The notes below the pieces were generated by a model. That model was not told the DNA's origin. It did no database searches and saw nothing but the letters and a program-made list of their open reading frames with translations. A DNA stretch of 64,000 nucleotides from Desulfobulbaceae bacterium (GTDB taxonomy: Bacteria; Desulfobacterota; Desulfobulbia; Desulfobulbales; Desulfobulbaceae): positions 1-64,000 of the forward strand of contig JAMJFO010000002.1 of assembly GCA_023544645.1 (NCBI GenBank), written 5' to 3'. Shown here piece by piece: positions 9,745 through 18,368 of this stretch. A program made the translations under genes and the position numbers. How positions within the stretch are numbered: the first letter of the stretch is position 1; every line of letters begins with the position of its first letter.

Positions 9745-11519
9745 CTTTCCGGTCCTCCAATGGGTAAAAGTATTGAGAAAACGGCGCCGCGTTCCCGGGC
9801 ATTGCCTCCGGAAACAAAGCCGCCGTGATACTCGACGATCCTTTTTACATTAGCAAGACCTATGCCATTTCCTCCCTTTCTCGTTGAATAGAAGAGTTTG
9901 AACAGTTTCTGCAGCTGGCTGTCATGGATTCCCGGTCCGTTGTCCCTGACCCTGATGGATGCCCAGTCATCTTCACCGGGAGCCCTGTAGCCGGAAAAGT
10001 TGATAATGCCGCCTTCAGGAGCCCACTGGATGGCATTGTTGACCAGGTTGGTCAGCGCCCGGGTCATGAGTTCGATATCGAGCAGCAGGGGGCAGTCCTT
10101 GAGCTGATCATCGAGATGTATGGTTATATTTTTATTTTTCGCCTCGTTGGCCAGGAGCTGGAGTACATTTTTCGCAAGCTGGTCGAACGTGGTGTATGAA
10201 AGTTTAAGTTCAAAAGGGGCGCCGTATTTTAACAGATCGGTCAGCATGATTTCCAGCCGGTCAGCCTGCTGGATGCTGATAGCAGACAGTTCCGCGTACA
10301 ATGGATCATCCCTGAGTTTGTCAGCCAGGGCCTGGAGGTTTATTTTCATTGATGCCAGCGGATTGCGCATTTCATGCACGATGCTGGAACTCAGCTCGCC
10401 AATAGCGGCAAGGGCGGTGGACCTGGAAAGTGCGCGCCGGCTGGCGGACAGGCGGTCGACCATGGTGTTGAACGCGATGCCGACTTCGTGTGTTTCTTCC
10501 TCGGCAAACTCGGGTGCGCGCTCTTGCATGCTGCCGCTGGATATGTGGTGGGCAACCCGGGCAAGTTCGCGCAGCGGCTGAGACAGGCGCTTTGACAACC
10601 TGATGCTGGCCAAGGCAATCAGGATCAGCATGAGAGATCCGGTAACAACGCCGACCATCACCCTGGTGCTGAGAACTTCATAGGCTTCGTCTTCGTCAAT
10701 CTGGGCCAGGAGCAGCCAGGAAAAATCATCTTCGATGAGGGCGGTAATGCCCAGGACCCTGGTGCCGTCACGGTCGGGATAATGGGTTACCTGTTTGTAC
10801 GGACCGATATATAAGGATTCCGGGATGATGGCCCTGGTGCCGATCAGATGCTCCATCCTGTTCGGGGTCCAGAGATAGGTGCCGTCGTCGGCCAGGAGAA
10901 AAAAATGACCTGTTTCTCCGATGTCGCTGGACTTACCAAGTATTCTGTCCAGTGACTGTTTGATGTCGAGATATCCCAGGATATAGGTCAGAATGTTTCC
11001 TTTTTCATCAAAAGTCGGCTGGCAGAGCGGCACAATAGCGCTGCCGTTGATGAAAATGGGGGGTCCCGAAGTGAACCCGGAGGCCTGGCTGAAAAGGTGT
11101 TTCAGGCTATCGGGTGGCGGGGGTATGACTGCATCTTTTTTTTCCGTAGTTGTGACCAGGACGGACCAGTCAGGGTCATAGACCGCCAGAGACTGGTAAA
11201 CACCGTGGCCGCGCATGACAGTCTGCAGGGCCCGGCAGGTTGGATTGCGCTGGCCGGGATCGGATTTTTCTCCGGCACAGTCCGTCAGCGAGCAACTGTT
11301 CTGGGCCGCGAACCCCAATTCTTTCATGGTGTGATGAAGCCAGGCTTCGAGAAATGTCAGGCGAGACTTGAGGGCGTATCCCAGGTGGCTGTATTCGGAA
11401 TTCTCGATGGCTTTTTTTCCGGACACATAGTTTTCGATGGACATCAGAATGACCGGCAGCAATCCGACAAAAAGCATGCACACCAGAATGCGTCTGGCAA
11501 GACTCCGACGCGTTTTCAT
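9741..11519 (-). CDS. Membrane sensor histidine kinase with Cache-like input domain
   Basis: About 592 residues from the ATG at 11519, chosen because MKTRRSLARRILVCMLFVG gives a normal positively charged first membrane segment; an upstream frame extends to 11654 but is hydrophilic and unlikely. A large extracytoplasmic region (about 40-290) lies between two membrane segments and includes DIGETGHFFLLADDG, typical of double-Cache sensors. HAMP linker, HisKA site SSIVHEMRNPLAS and HATPase motifs (NLVNNAIQW, DNGPGI, GGNGIGLANV) follow. It would phosphorylate the NtrC-type regulator it overlaps. The ligand is unknown; small carboxylates are common for this class. Confidence 0.9.
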   Translation of the reverse strand: MKTRRSLARRILVCMLFVGLLPVILMSIENYVSGKKAIENSEYSHLGYALKSRLTFLEAWLHHTMKELGFAAQNSCSLTDCAGEKSDPGQRNPTCRALQTVMRGHGVYQSLAVYDPDWSVLVTTTEKKDAVIPPPPDSLKHLFSQASGFTSGPPIFINGSAIVPLCQPTFDEKGNILTYILGYLDIKQSLDRILGKSSDIGETGHFFLLADDGTYLWTPNRMEHLIGTRAIIPESLYIGPYKQVTHYPDRDGTRVLGITALIEDDFSWLLLAQIDEDEAYEVLSTRVMVGVVTGSLMLILIALASIRLSKRLSQPLRELARVAHHISSGSMQERAPEFAEEETHEVGIAFNTMVDRLSASRRALSRSTALAAIGELSSSIVHEMRNPLASMKINLQALADKLRDDPLYAELSAISIQQADRLEIMLTDLLKYGAPFELKLSYTTFDQLAKNVLQLLANEAKNKNITIHLDDQLKDCPLLLDIELMTRALTNLVNNAIQWAPEGGIINFSGYRAPGEDDWASIRVRDNGPGIHDSQLQKLFKLFYSTRKGGNGIGLANVKRIVEYHGGFVSGGNARERGAVFSILLPIGGPES

Positions 11520-11852
11520 CCGCAACCTGTTGAATGAGAATTGAAAAAAGTATACAGGGTTGTCTCGGTTCGGGCATCCTTGCTTAATGCATCGCTGGAT
11601 GTGCCGCAACCTGCTGTCCATTTTCATTGTATGGCAAGGACGGGTATATGGCAAATATAAAATGTCGAGCTCTTGGTGAGATAGGAAGGCCGGGGCGGAC
11701 AGGGAAATGGATGTCCGGCAGGGGGGTTCCTGTCAGGTAATGCGGGAAAAGGGTGAGGCTGGGAAAAAATTGTTCGGGCCGAATACACTCCATGTCGGGC
11801 AGATCGCATGGAAAACGAGAATGGGAAACAACTCTTCCGCAATGTCTTTGTT
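11520..11852. other. Intergenic region upstream of the sensor kinase
   Basis: About 330 bases between the kinase start and the stop of the next minus-strand gene. It should hold the promoter of the kinase/regulator pair. No clear promoter, hairpin or gene was recognised. Confidence 0.4.
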
Positions 11853-12545
11853 TTATTGAGATAGGCCGGATTCGCGATTCTTCGCGGGATAGGCTTTTAA
11901 GCTCTGGTGTTTTTCCGAAGAACGAGAGGCGACTGGTTGTTCAATTCGCCGGTAAGTTGCCGGGATTTCAAAAAAGGAGTCAGGCGCCGCGGCAAAGGAT
12001 CTTTCCTGCCATTCCACCACGGTCAAAGTACCGGGCTCCTCCCATTTTAACGGGAAATCGGGGTTGTCAATTGCTTCCCACAGGAAGCCCTCATAAACCT
12101 TGACTGTATCCATGCTGACCGTGGCCCGGTATTTGACCGCCTTGATTCCGCTTACCGTTTCCTCGCCGATTGTGGTCTTTTTGATGGAGGTTTCCGGATG
12201 GAAAAAATGTGGCACGCCAAGTCCGATGGAATCAAGGGGCAGCTCCATGTACTGCTGCGCCGCCGGCGCTATAAGCCAGAGCAGATCGTTGTCGTAGCGG
12301 GCGATCATGGTGGAAAAAATTCGGCCGCCGGTCATCTGGATCCGCATTTTCTCCCCCTGGATGGTCATGTGGGCCACGGTGGTGTGTCCCTGAATGGTGG
12401 TAACCATCTTGGCGCTGAAGGCGTTGATCCCCTGACCGGTGTCGGCCACGGGAAGTCCGGGGAAGCAGAAGAGGAGAAAAAGAGCAAACAGCCAGCTTCC
12501 GGTTCGATTTCCCTTTCTGGATACCATCTGTCGTTCATTCTTCAT
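11853..12545 (-). CDS. Exported protein, possible DUF4412/LolA-like fold
   Basis: Protein of 230 residues with an N-terminal charged stretch and a hydrophobic signal segment (about residues 17-35). The mature part has features of small beta-rich lipoprotein-sorting-like proteins: EKMRIQMTGG, YDNDLLWLIAPAAQQYMEL, KAVKYRATV. These resemble DUF4412 / outer-membrane-lipoprotein-carrier-like proteins, but no catalytic residue or cysteine motif is visible and the family call is tentative. GGAGG lies before ATG 12545. It stands alone on the minus strand, 186 bases after the gene at 12732-14369, from which it is separated by a perfect hairpin. Confidence 0.55.
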   Translation of the reverse strand: MKNERQMVSRKGNRTGSWLFALFLLFCFPGLPVADTGQGINAFSAKMVTTIQGHTTVAHMTIQGEKMRIQMTGGRIFSTMIARYDNDLLWLIAPAAQQYMELPLDSIGLGVPHFFHPETSIKKTTIGEETVSGIKAVKYRATVSMDTVKVYEGFLWEAIDNPDFPLKWEEPGTLTVVEWQERSFAAAPDSFFEIPATYRRIEQPVASRSSEKHQSLKAYPAKNRESGLSQ

Positions 12546-12652
12546 GGGAAACCTCCGCCAAAAGATTTTCTTGCACAGAGGCCATTCTGCCCGGTGTGAC
12601 GAGAGCTGTTTGTCATACCTGTTTCAGCGGCATTGCTGCTGTGGAGCTGAGA

Positions 12653-12690
12653 AATTCCGACAATCTGCTTAAAAGCAGATTGTCGGAATT
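12653..12690 (-). terminator. Perfect 18-bp inverted repeat (probable terminator of the upstream minus-strand gene)
   Basis: Bases 12653-12670 are the exact reverse complement of 12673-12690 with only AA between. The element lies 42 bases past the stop of the minus-strand gene 12732-14369. On the minus strand the stem ends in AATTTC, a weak U-tract. A repeat-element origin cannot be excluded given the perfect symmetry. Confidence 0.5.
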
Positions 12691-12731
12691 ATGCTGCCGG
12701 CGGGAAGAATGCGGCAGGTCGGAACGTTTTC

Positions 12732-14369
12732 CTATTGCACGTTCACCGTTACGCTTCCACCTCTTTCGGATACAATGTCCACCGTGGGGTAGTAATATGA
12801 AGTGGGAAAACTACCTGAAAAAATATCTTTGTTCCGGCTATAGGTCAGGGAATAGGTTACGCCGCCGTAGATGGCAACCAGGTTGGCAATTTCTCCGGCA
12901 TCGCTCCCTGCCTTGATTTTCAGGACATTCTGGCCGTCCTTGTAATCGGCTTCGTACACCGTTATAATGTCAGGTTCGGTGGCTGTCGGCGGATCTTCGT
13001 CCGGCACCGTGGAAGCGGGATCCTCCCATTCGATGGAGAGCTGGGCATCCATGATTTCGGTGCCGCTGTACTCGCCCTTGACAAAAATAATCAGGTCGAA
13101 GTCCGGGGTCAACGGCGAGCCCTCGGCCCAGGAAAGACCATCCTCAACGGTATCGGCGGGATCATAGGGATTAAGGTCCAGATAATTGTTCCAGTTGGCC
13201 GAATCTGTGAGCGGCGACGGGACAGGCGGATCCATCGGCTCATGGGTGAACGGGTCTGTTTCGTTCCAGGCCAGCAGATCAATGGTGGTGGTGGCGAGGG
13301 CGCCCTTGGTGTACCAGGGGATTTCGACTCCCGGTATGTCCTGGCCGTATTTGCTTGATTTCAGGCGGTAGCGCGGGTTGTCGCCGCCGAAGGGGTCGCG
13401 GTCCAGCGAAGTGTACCAGGCGTTGGTGAAGCCCAGCCACTGGTCGGCAGACCGCCCGTTTTCCAGGTCCATAAGGGCCGGATCGCGCAGAACCGTGCCG
13501 GCGGGGATGAAATGTCCGTCACCCTCAAAGGCATCCTTGTCGGACAACCAGCGACCGAGGGCGTCCACTGTATAGCCCGGTTTGATGCCGGTGGCCCATT
13601 CATTTTCAAAATCCTCGGGCCGGATCTGGTCGTTGGGGCTGGTGGTGATCCGGTGGGTGATGGTCAGGGTTGCCCTGGCTACCTTGTAATTGGCGCCGGG
13701 AATCTTCCATTCCTCCGGCAGCGGGATTCGTTTGTACAGGCGGAGCGTGGTTGGGCGTTTTTTGTAATTGCCCCACTGGTACAGGATCTTGCCGTCATCC
13801 TTCATGCGGGTGGTATAATCGCCCAGGTTCAGGAGTTCGCCGGTGTCCGGGTCTTTCATCACCTCCACCAGCGGCGGCATCCACGGCGCGTTGCAGATGT
13901 GGTCCATAACACAGTAATGCTCGGAACCGGCTTTTACACTGAGCCCTCCCAGTCCGGCCATGACCTCGCCTTTGAGCATGCCGGTCAGGTATCCGGGTGT
14001 TTCGTTATTCTTGCAGTGTATGCCGGTGACATTGCCATAACCATCCAGAATATCGGCAACATAGCCTTCTTCATAAATGCCATCCCGCGGGAGCGGATCC
14101 ATGGCCACGCCGGGATCAAAATCCCGGACGTCAAAACCGTAGGCAGAGTCAATGGCGTAATGGGTATAGGTATCCTTGAAGAAGTCCGCATCGATCAGCG
14201 GGTTGGCCATCTCAAGGCATCCCGTGCCAAACAGGCTGGTATCGCACTGGACATCATCGGTCGAAAAGACATATTTTTGGCTGGTGTACACCCGGGTAGC
14301 TGCATCGGCGCTTCCGGCAGCCAGCATTAGCGCTGCGCTGACCAATATGGTAGAATACAGTTTTTTCAT
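12732..14369 (-). CDS. Large secreted protein of unknown function
   Basis: Protein of 545 residues with a clear signal peptide (about residues 1-23, cleavage near ADA). The mature protein is acidic, rich in Asp, Pro, Tyr and Trp, with only a few Cys near the N-terminal half (CDTSLFGTGC, HCKNN, HYCVMDHIC), which may form disulfides. The C-terminal 80 residues look like a beta-sandwich (PDIITVYEADYKDGQNVL, SVTVNVQ at the very end). No family was recognised. AGGGGGA precedes the ATG. It has its own upstream region and a hairpin after it, so it is probably monocistronic. Confidence 0.75.
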   Translation of the reverse strand: MKKLYSTILVSAALMLAAGSADAATRVYTSQKYVFSTDDVQCDTSLFGTGCLEMANPLIDADFFKDTYTHYAIDSAYGFDVRDFDPGVAMDPLPRDGIYEEGYVADILDGYGNVTGIHCKNNETPGYLTGMLKGEVMAGLGGLSVKAGSEHYCVMDHICNAPWMPPLVEVMKDPDTGELLNLGDYTTRMKDDGKILYQWGNYKKRPTTLRLYKRIPLPEEWKIPGANYKVARATLTITHRITTSPNDQIRPEDFENEWATGIKPGYTVDALGRWLSDKDAFEGDGHFIPAGTVLRDPALMDLENGRSADQWLGFTNAWYTSLDRDPFGGDNPRYRLKSSKYGQDIPGVEIPWYTKGALATTTIDLLAWNETDPFTHEPMDPPVPSPLTDSANWNNYLDLNPYDPADTVEDGLSWAEGSPLTPDFDLIIFVKGEYSGTEIMDAQLSIEWEDPASTVPDEDPPTATEPDIITVYEADYKDGQNVLKIKAGSDAGEIANLVAIYGGVTYSLTYSRNKDIFSGSFPTSYYYPTVDIVSERGGSVTVNVQ

Positions 14370-15196
14370 TGGTAGTTCCCCCTCTTAGAGCTTTGCGTTA
14401 TTTGTATTGACGGTTGCTCACCGCAACTCCTCAAAAGCAAGCCATACCCGGTGTTTTCATGCGGCCGCGGATGAAAACGAGCTTTGTGCTGAATTGCAGC
14501 GAATGCGCAGTCCGGCGGCGTGCGTGGGTGATGGCACGCATGTCGCGCTTATCCCGCTTTCTTTCCCTGCAGGATGGCGGGAATAAACTGGTCGCCATAA
14601 TGTATTGGCAAGTCCTGTGCCATTCTGGGACTGGCCCGGCGAAAAGGGAAAGAGAGGGAGTAACGGGTTGAAAAATTTTGGTTTTTTAACCGGCGCCGCG
14701 TCGACGTCCCGCGCAGGACTGATCCGTTGCCGAGGGAATGGTGGTCAGTTTATGGTCAAGGTGGCCAGTTTCTGGTGAGTGGTCGTTAATTTTCCCTATT
14801 CGGTTATAAACGGACAGCAGCTTTCTCCCAGCGAGAAACAAAATTTCCGCCCTGCCTTTTCATTAGGGGGCATCATCTTTTCCGTACCGACTATCCTGTC
14901 CCCATCCCGGCAAACAGGATGGCGGGTTCAGCCGGTTCGCGGCAACAGTGGAGCTATGACAGAATGGACAGTGATTTGAGTATCAACAGTAAGATATATT
15001 ATAGTTGGTTTGGTTTGACGTTATAGTCTTGTTATTATTGGTTAATATTGTCATGGTCCGGCGGTTTGATTTGTTCTCTCGGGAAATGCTTCAAGAAACA
15101 CCTGGACATTGATCGGATGAAATATTATATCTTCCATCTTGGGGCAGAGTAATAGTAATGCCGTTTTTCAATTTCAGGACGTAAGGAGCTTTTGTT
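14370..15196. other. Long intergenic region between divergent genes
   Basis: About 830 bases between the secreted-protein gene (minus) and ehuB (plus). No convincing gene. It contains a 20-base tandem repeat (14741-14780). A TGGCA/GC pair with sigma-54-like spacing at 14606-14620 is far from any start. The last 200 bases are AT rich and presumably hold the ehu promoter. Confidence 0.5.
14741..14780 (+). repeat. Two 20-base tandem repeats (possible IS end remnant)
   Basis: GTGGTCAGTTTATGGTCAAG (14741-14760) is followed directly by GTGGCCAGTTTCTGGTGAGT (14761-14780), 14 of 20 bases identical, and a third partial GGTCG. Short repeated GGTCAGTTT units are reminiscent of multiple terminal repeats of IS21-type elements, but no transposase is near. 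Confidence 0.4.
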
Positions 15197-16060
15197 ATGC
15201 GCCGGATCACTCAATCATTATTTTGTCTGTCCATCATGGTGACAGGTTTGACCTTTGTTCTCTTTTCTGCTGCCGATGCCCTGGCCGAAACCACGCTGGA
15301 GAAGATTCGCCGGGAAGGTTATATTCGCGTCGGCTTTGCCAATGAGGCGCCTTACTCCTATGCCACATCTTCCGGGAAATTGACCGGGGAGTCCCCGGAG
15401 GTTTTCAAGTATGTGATGAATAAACTTGGTATCACCGAAGTTGACGGCGTTCTTACCGAATGGGGATCTTTGATCCCCGGCCTCAAGGCCGGCCGTTTTG
15501 ATGCCATCGTGGCCTCCATGTACATTACTCCGAAACGGTGCGAACAGATCATCTTTGCCAATCCTACCTATGGCATCGGCGAGGCCTTTGTTGTTAAAAA
15601 AGGCAATCCTGAGAAAATCAAAAATTATCGGGAGGCGGTGGCTAAAGATGTCAAGGTGGCCTTTGTTGCCGGCACTGCTGAAATAAAACACGCCAAACTG
15701 GTTGGAATGAAGCGGAAAAACCGGGTTGTGGTCCCTGATTTTGCCTCAGCTGTTGCCGCGGTGAAATCGGGCAGGGTCGCTGCCGCGGCCTTTACCTCGC
15801 TGACGGCCAGGGATATGGCCGGTAAGGATGAGGACATTGAGCGCGCTGATCCTTTTACCTTTGTCCATGACGGCAAAAAATACCGGGGAGAAGGGTCTTT
15901 CGGCTTCCGCAAGCAAGACAGCGATCTGCGCGATGCGGTTAATGAGGTGCTGGGGGAATTTATCGGTACCCCGGAGCATCTGAGTTTGATCAAGCAATTC
16001 GGTTTTGACGGCTCAAACCTGCCGGAGAAGAGCGCGGCCCAGCTGTGCGCCGACGAATAA
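15197..16060 (+). CDS. ehuB: ABC transporter substrate-binding protein, EhuB-like
   Basis: Periplasmic solute receptor of 287 residues with signal peptide (to about LAE, residue 31). It resembles EhuB, the ectoine/hydroxyectoine receptor, through EKIRREGYIRVGFANEAPYS, LTEWGSLIPGLKAGRFDAIV, YITPKRCEQIIFANPTYGIG and EFIGTPEHLSLIKQFGF, and the usual ending with a lone Cys near the C-terminus (AAQLCADE). Polar amino acid receptors share the fold, so the ligand is inferred. AAGGAG lies before ATG 15197. It is first in a four-gene transporter operon. Confidence 0.8.
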   Translation: MRRITQSLFCLSIMVTGLTFVLFSAADALAETTLEKIRREGYIRVGFANEAPYSYATSSGKLTGESPEVFKYVMNKLGITEVDGVLTEWGSLIPGLKAGRFDAIVASMYITPKRCEQIIFANPTYGIGEAFVVKKGNPEKIKNYREAVAKDVKVAFVAGTAEIKHAKLVGMKRKNRVVVPDFASAVAAVKSGRVAAAAFTSLTARDMAGKDEDIERADPFTFVHDGKKYRGEGSFGFRKQDSDLRDAVNEVLGEFIGTPEHLSLIKQFGFDGSNLPEKSAAQLCADE

Positions 16061-16085
16061 TCCGACTCTTTTTCTGGTTTCAAAG

Positions 16086-16820
16086 ATGCCGCGGTGTTCA
16101 ACCAGACTGGTCGTTGTCCTGATTATCGGGGTGACGGCCGGATTGCTGATAGCGACCTTTTCCGGTATCCGGGATTTGCTGCCGGAACTGTTTCGTGGCG
16201 TCCGGGTTACAATCCAGGTGACGGGCGCCGGTATTGTTGTTGCCGTTATCGCTGCTTTATCGGCAGCGATAATGAAGATGTACGGGCCTTTTCCACTGCG
16301 CTGGCTTGCGATTGCCTATATTGAGGTATTTCGGGGAACCTCCGCCCTTGTCCAGTTATTCTGGCTTTTTTTTGTCCTCCCCCAGTTCGGTCTGGTGCTG
16401 TCACCTTTTGCCGCGGCTGTCCTCGCTCTCGGACTGAACAGCGGCGCCTACGGAGCCGAAGTTGTGCGCGGGGCAATCAATGCGGTTGATCAGGGACAAT
16501 GGGAGGCTGGCCGGGCCCTTAATCTGTCCAGGATGCAGACCCTGCGGCGGGTCATCCTGCCCCAGGCCTTTATCAATATGATTCCGCCGTGGGGTAATCT
16601 GTTGATAGAGCTGCTCAAGGCAACAGCCCTGGTTTCCATGATTTCCCTGTCCGATCTCGCCTTCAAGGCCCAGCAGTTGAATCAGAATACCCTGCGCACG
16701 GTGGAAATATTCTCCGTGGTCCTGCTTTTTTATCTTGCCATATCCTTGTTGATCACCGCGGCCATGCGCTCTTTTGAGACCTATGCGGCAAAAGGACTGA
16801 GCCGCGGGAGGATGGGTTGA
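16086..16820 (+). CDS. ehuC: ABC transporter permease, EhuC-like
   Basis: Membrane permease of 244 residues of the His/Glu/Gln/Arg (HEAA) family, with about five hydrophobic segments and the EAA loop around GQWEAGRALNLSRMQTLRRVILPQA (given in part: residues 136-160) that contacts the ATPase. ATG 16086 was chosen since it opens directly into the first membrane segment; the frame is open further upstream but that part overlaps the end of ehuB and is not hydrophobic. Its stop overlaps the start of ehuD, so translation is coupled. Substrate inferred from EhuB: ectoine-type solutes or polar amino acids. Confidence 0.82.
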   Translation: MPRCSTRLVVVLIIGVTAGLLIATFSGIRDLLPELFRGVRVTIQVTGAGIVVAVIAALSAAIMKMYGPFPLRWLAIAYIEVFRGTSALVQLFWLFFVLPQFGLVLSPFAAAVLALGLNSGAYGAEVVRGAINAVDQGQWEAGRALNLSRMQTLRRVILPQAFINMIPPWGNLLIELLKATALVSMISLSDLAFKAQQLNQNTLRTVEIFSVVLLFYLAISLLITAAMRSFETYAAKGLSRGRMG

Positions 16821-17494
16821 TGAATTTTGAATGGGACTGGGAGTATACCCTGGAAATCCTGCCGGTACTTGGCGAGGCCTCGCTGGTGACCGTGCAGGCA
16901 ACAATCACCGGGTTCGCGCTTGCGGTGGTTATAGGACTCGTGCTGGCTGTTCTGCGAATGTCTTTATTGCCATGGATTTTATGGCCGGCAACGGCCTTTG
17001 TGGAGTTCCTTCGATCAACACCCCTGCTTATTCAGATTTTCTTTATTTATTACGTGTTCCCGGAATTTGGCGTTACCCTGAAGGCCATGACCGCGGGGAT
17101 ACTGGCGCTGGGACTTCATTACAGCGCCTATTGCGCCGAGGTGTACCGGGCCGGACTTGAAAATATCCCAAAGGGACAGTGGGAGGCTGCGGTTGCGCTC
17201 AACCTGTCACCCTATGTGACATTCAAAGATATCATTATCCCCCAGGCCGTCCCTCCGGTTGTGCCCGCCCTGGGCAATCACCTTGTCGCTTTATTCAAGG
17301 AAACCCCGCTCCTGTCGGCCATTGCCGTTCTTGAACTGATGCAGACAGCAAAGATACTTGGCTCCGAAAGCTTTCAATACACGGAGCCCATCACCCTTGT
17401 TGGCCTTTTCTTTCTGGTGTTCAGTCTGGTTTCCGCGGCATTGGTCCGGCAGCTGGAGCAATGGCTAAAATATCGTCATGGAGAACCGGTATGA
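16820..17494 (+). CDS. ehuD: ABC transporter permease, EhuD-like
   Basis: Second permease of the pair, 224 residues, same HEAA family, with about five membrane helices and the EAA motif in IPKGQWEAAVALNLSPYV (about residues 113-130). ATG 16820 overlaps the ehuC stop by one base (TGATG). Its stop TGA overlaps the ATG of the ATPase gene. Together with EhuC it would form the membrane channel. Confidence 0.82.
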   Translation: MNFEWDWEYTLEILPVLGEASLVTVQATITGFALAVVIGLVLAVLRMSLLPWILWPATAFVEFLRSTPLLIQIFFIYYVFPEFGVTLKAMTAGILALGLHYSAYCAEVYRAGLENIPKGQWEAAVALNLSPYVTFKDIIIPQAVPPVVPALGNHLVALFKETPLLSAIAVLELMQTAKILGSESFQYTEPITLVGLFFLVFSLVSAALVRQLEQWLKYRHGEPV

Positions 17495-18285
17495 CCCAAG
17501 CGCAATCTGCAGAGCCCATGGTTCGTTTTGACAAGGTAACTAAATCCTATGGCCCGCTGACCGTTCTGGATAAACTGGATCTTGAGGTTGCGGAAGGAGA
17601 AAAAGTTGCCATAATCGGCGCATCCGGTTCCGGGAAAACGACGGTCCTGCGCATGCTCATGACCCTTGAACCTATCGACGCGGGGTGTATCTGGGTGGAC
17701 GGCGAACCGCTGACCCATATGCGCAAAGGCGAGAAGCTGGTGCCTGCGGATCGAAGATATCTGCGTTCCATCCGGGGCAAGATCGGGATGGTTTTTCAGC
17801 ATTTTAATCTTTTTCCGCATATGACTGCCCTCAAAAACTGTATGGAGGCGCCGGTTACCGTGCTGGGGTTGACCAGGAGCGAGGCGGAAGAACGTGCCAG
17901 GGAGCTCCTTGCCATGGTTGGCCTTGGCGACAAGGTGGATCACTATCCGGCCCAGCTGTCCGGCGGCCAGAAGCAGCGGGTCGCCATTGCCCGCGCCCTT
18001 GCCATGCGGCCCAAGGTCATGCTTTTTGATGAGGTGACTTCGGCGCTCGATCCGGAACTGGTGGGCGAAGTGCTCGGCGTCATCCGTCATATCGGGGACG
18101 CCCATGACCTGACCATGCTCCTGGTTACCCATCAGATGGCGTTTGCCCGGGAATTTGCCGACAGGGTCTGTTTTTTTGATAACGGACGTATTGAAGAGCA
18201 GGGAGACCCGGCGGAGATATTGACCAATCCGCAAAATGAGCGAACCCGGCAGTTTTTGAGCGCGGTGCTCGAAGCAGCGAGCTGA
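17491..18285 (+). CDS. ehuA: ABC transporter ATPase, EhuA-like
   Basis: ATP-binding subunit of 264 residues from ATG 17491, which overlaps the ehuD stop (ATGA) and has GGAG upstream; an in-frame ATG at 17461 lies inside ehuD and is less likely. Walker [11 protein letters not shown]-loop [11 protein letters not shown], signature LSGGQKQR, Walker [13 protein letters not shown] and H-loop LLVTHQM are all intact. Energises uptake through EhuC/EhuD. Confidence 0.88.
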   Translation: MTQAQSAEPMVRFDKVTKSYGPLTVLDKLDLEVAEGEKVAIIGASGSGKTTVLRMLMTLEPIDAGCIWVDGEPLTHMRKGEKLVPADRRYLRSIRGKIGMVFQHFNLFPHMTALKNCMEAPVTVLGLTRSEAEERARELLAMVGLGDKVDHYPAQLSGGQKQRVAIARALAMRPKVMLFDEVTSALDPELVGEVLGVIRHIGDAHDLTMLLVTHQMAFAREFADRVCFFDNGRIEEQGDPAEILTNPQNERTRQFLSAVLEAAS

Positions 18286-18291
18286 CCGGAA

Positions 18292-18326
18292 ATGGCGTGG
18301 CTTTTTGCTTGCGCCATGGTATTTTT
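18292..18326 (+). terminator. Weak terminator-like hairpin after ehuA
   Basis: ATGGCG (18292-18297) can pair with CGCCAT (18312-18317) across a T-rich loop, followed by GGTATTTTT. It stands 7 bases after the ehuA stop. The stem is short, so termination may be partial. Confidence 0.3.
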
Positions 18327-18368
18327 CTCTTTTGGAAGGTGGTCGAATTCTAACAAAGGAGAAGATCG

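Noticed and set aside
14606-14620. TGGCA-N8-GTGC with sigma-54-like spacing
   Set aside because: About 580 bases from the nearest plus-strand start and the -12 box is poor; probably chance.
17461-17490. Earlier start (ATG 17461) for the EhuA ATPase
   Set aside because: It lies deep inside ehuD; ATG 17491 overlaps the ehuD stop and has GGAG at the right distance.
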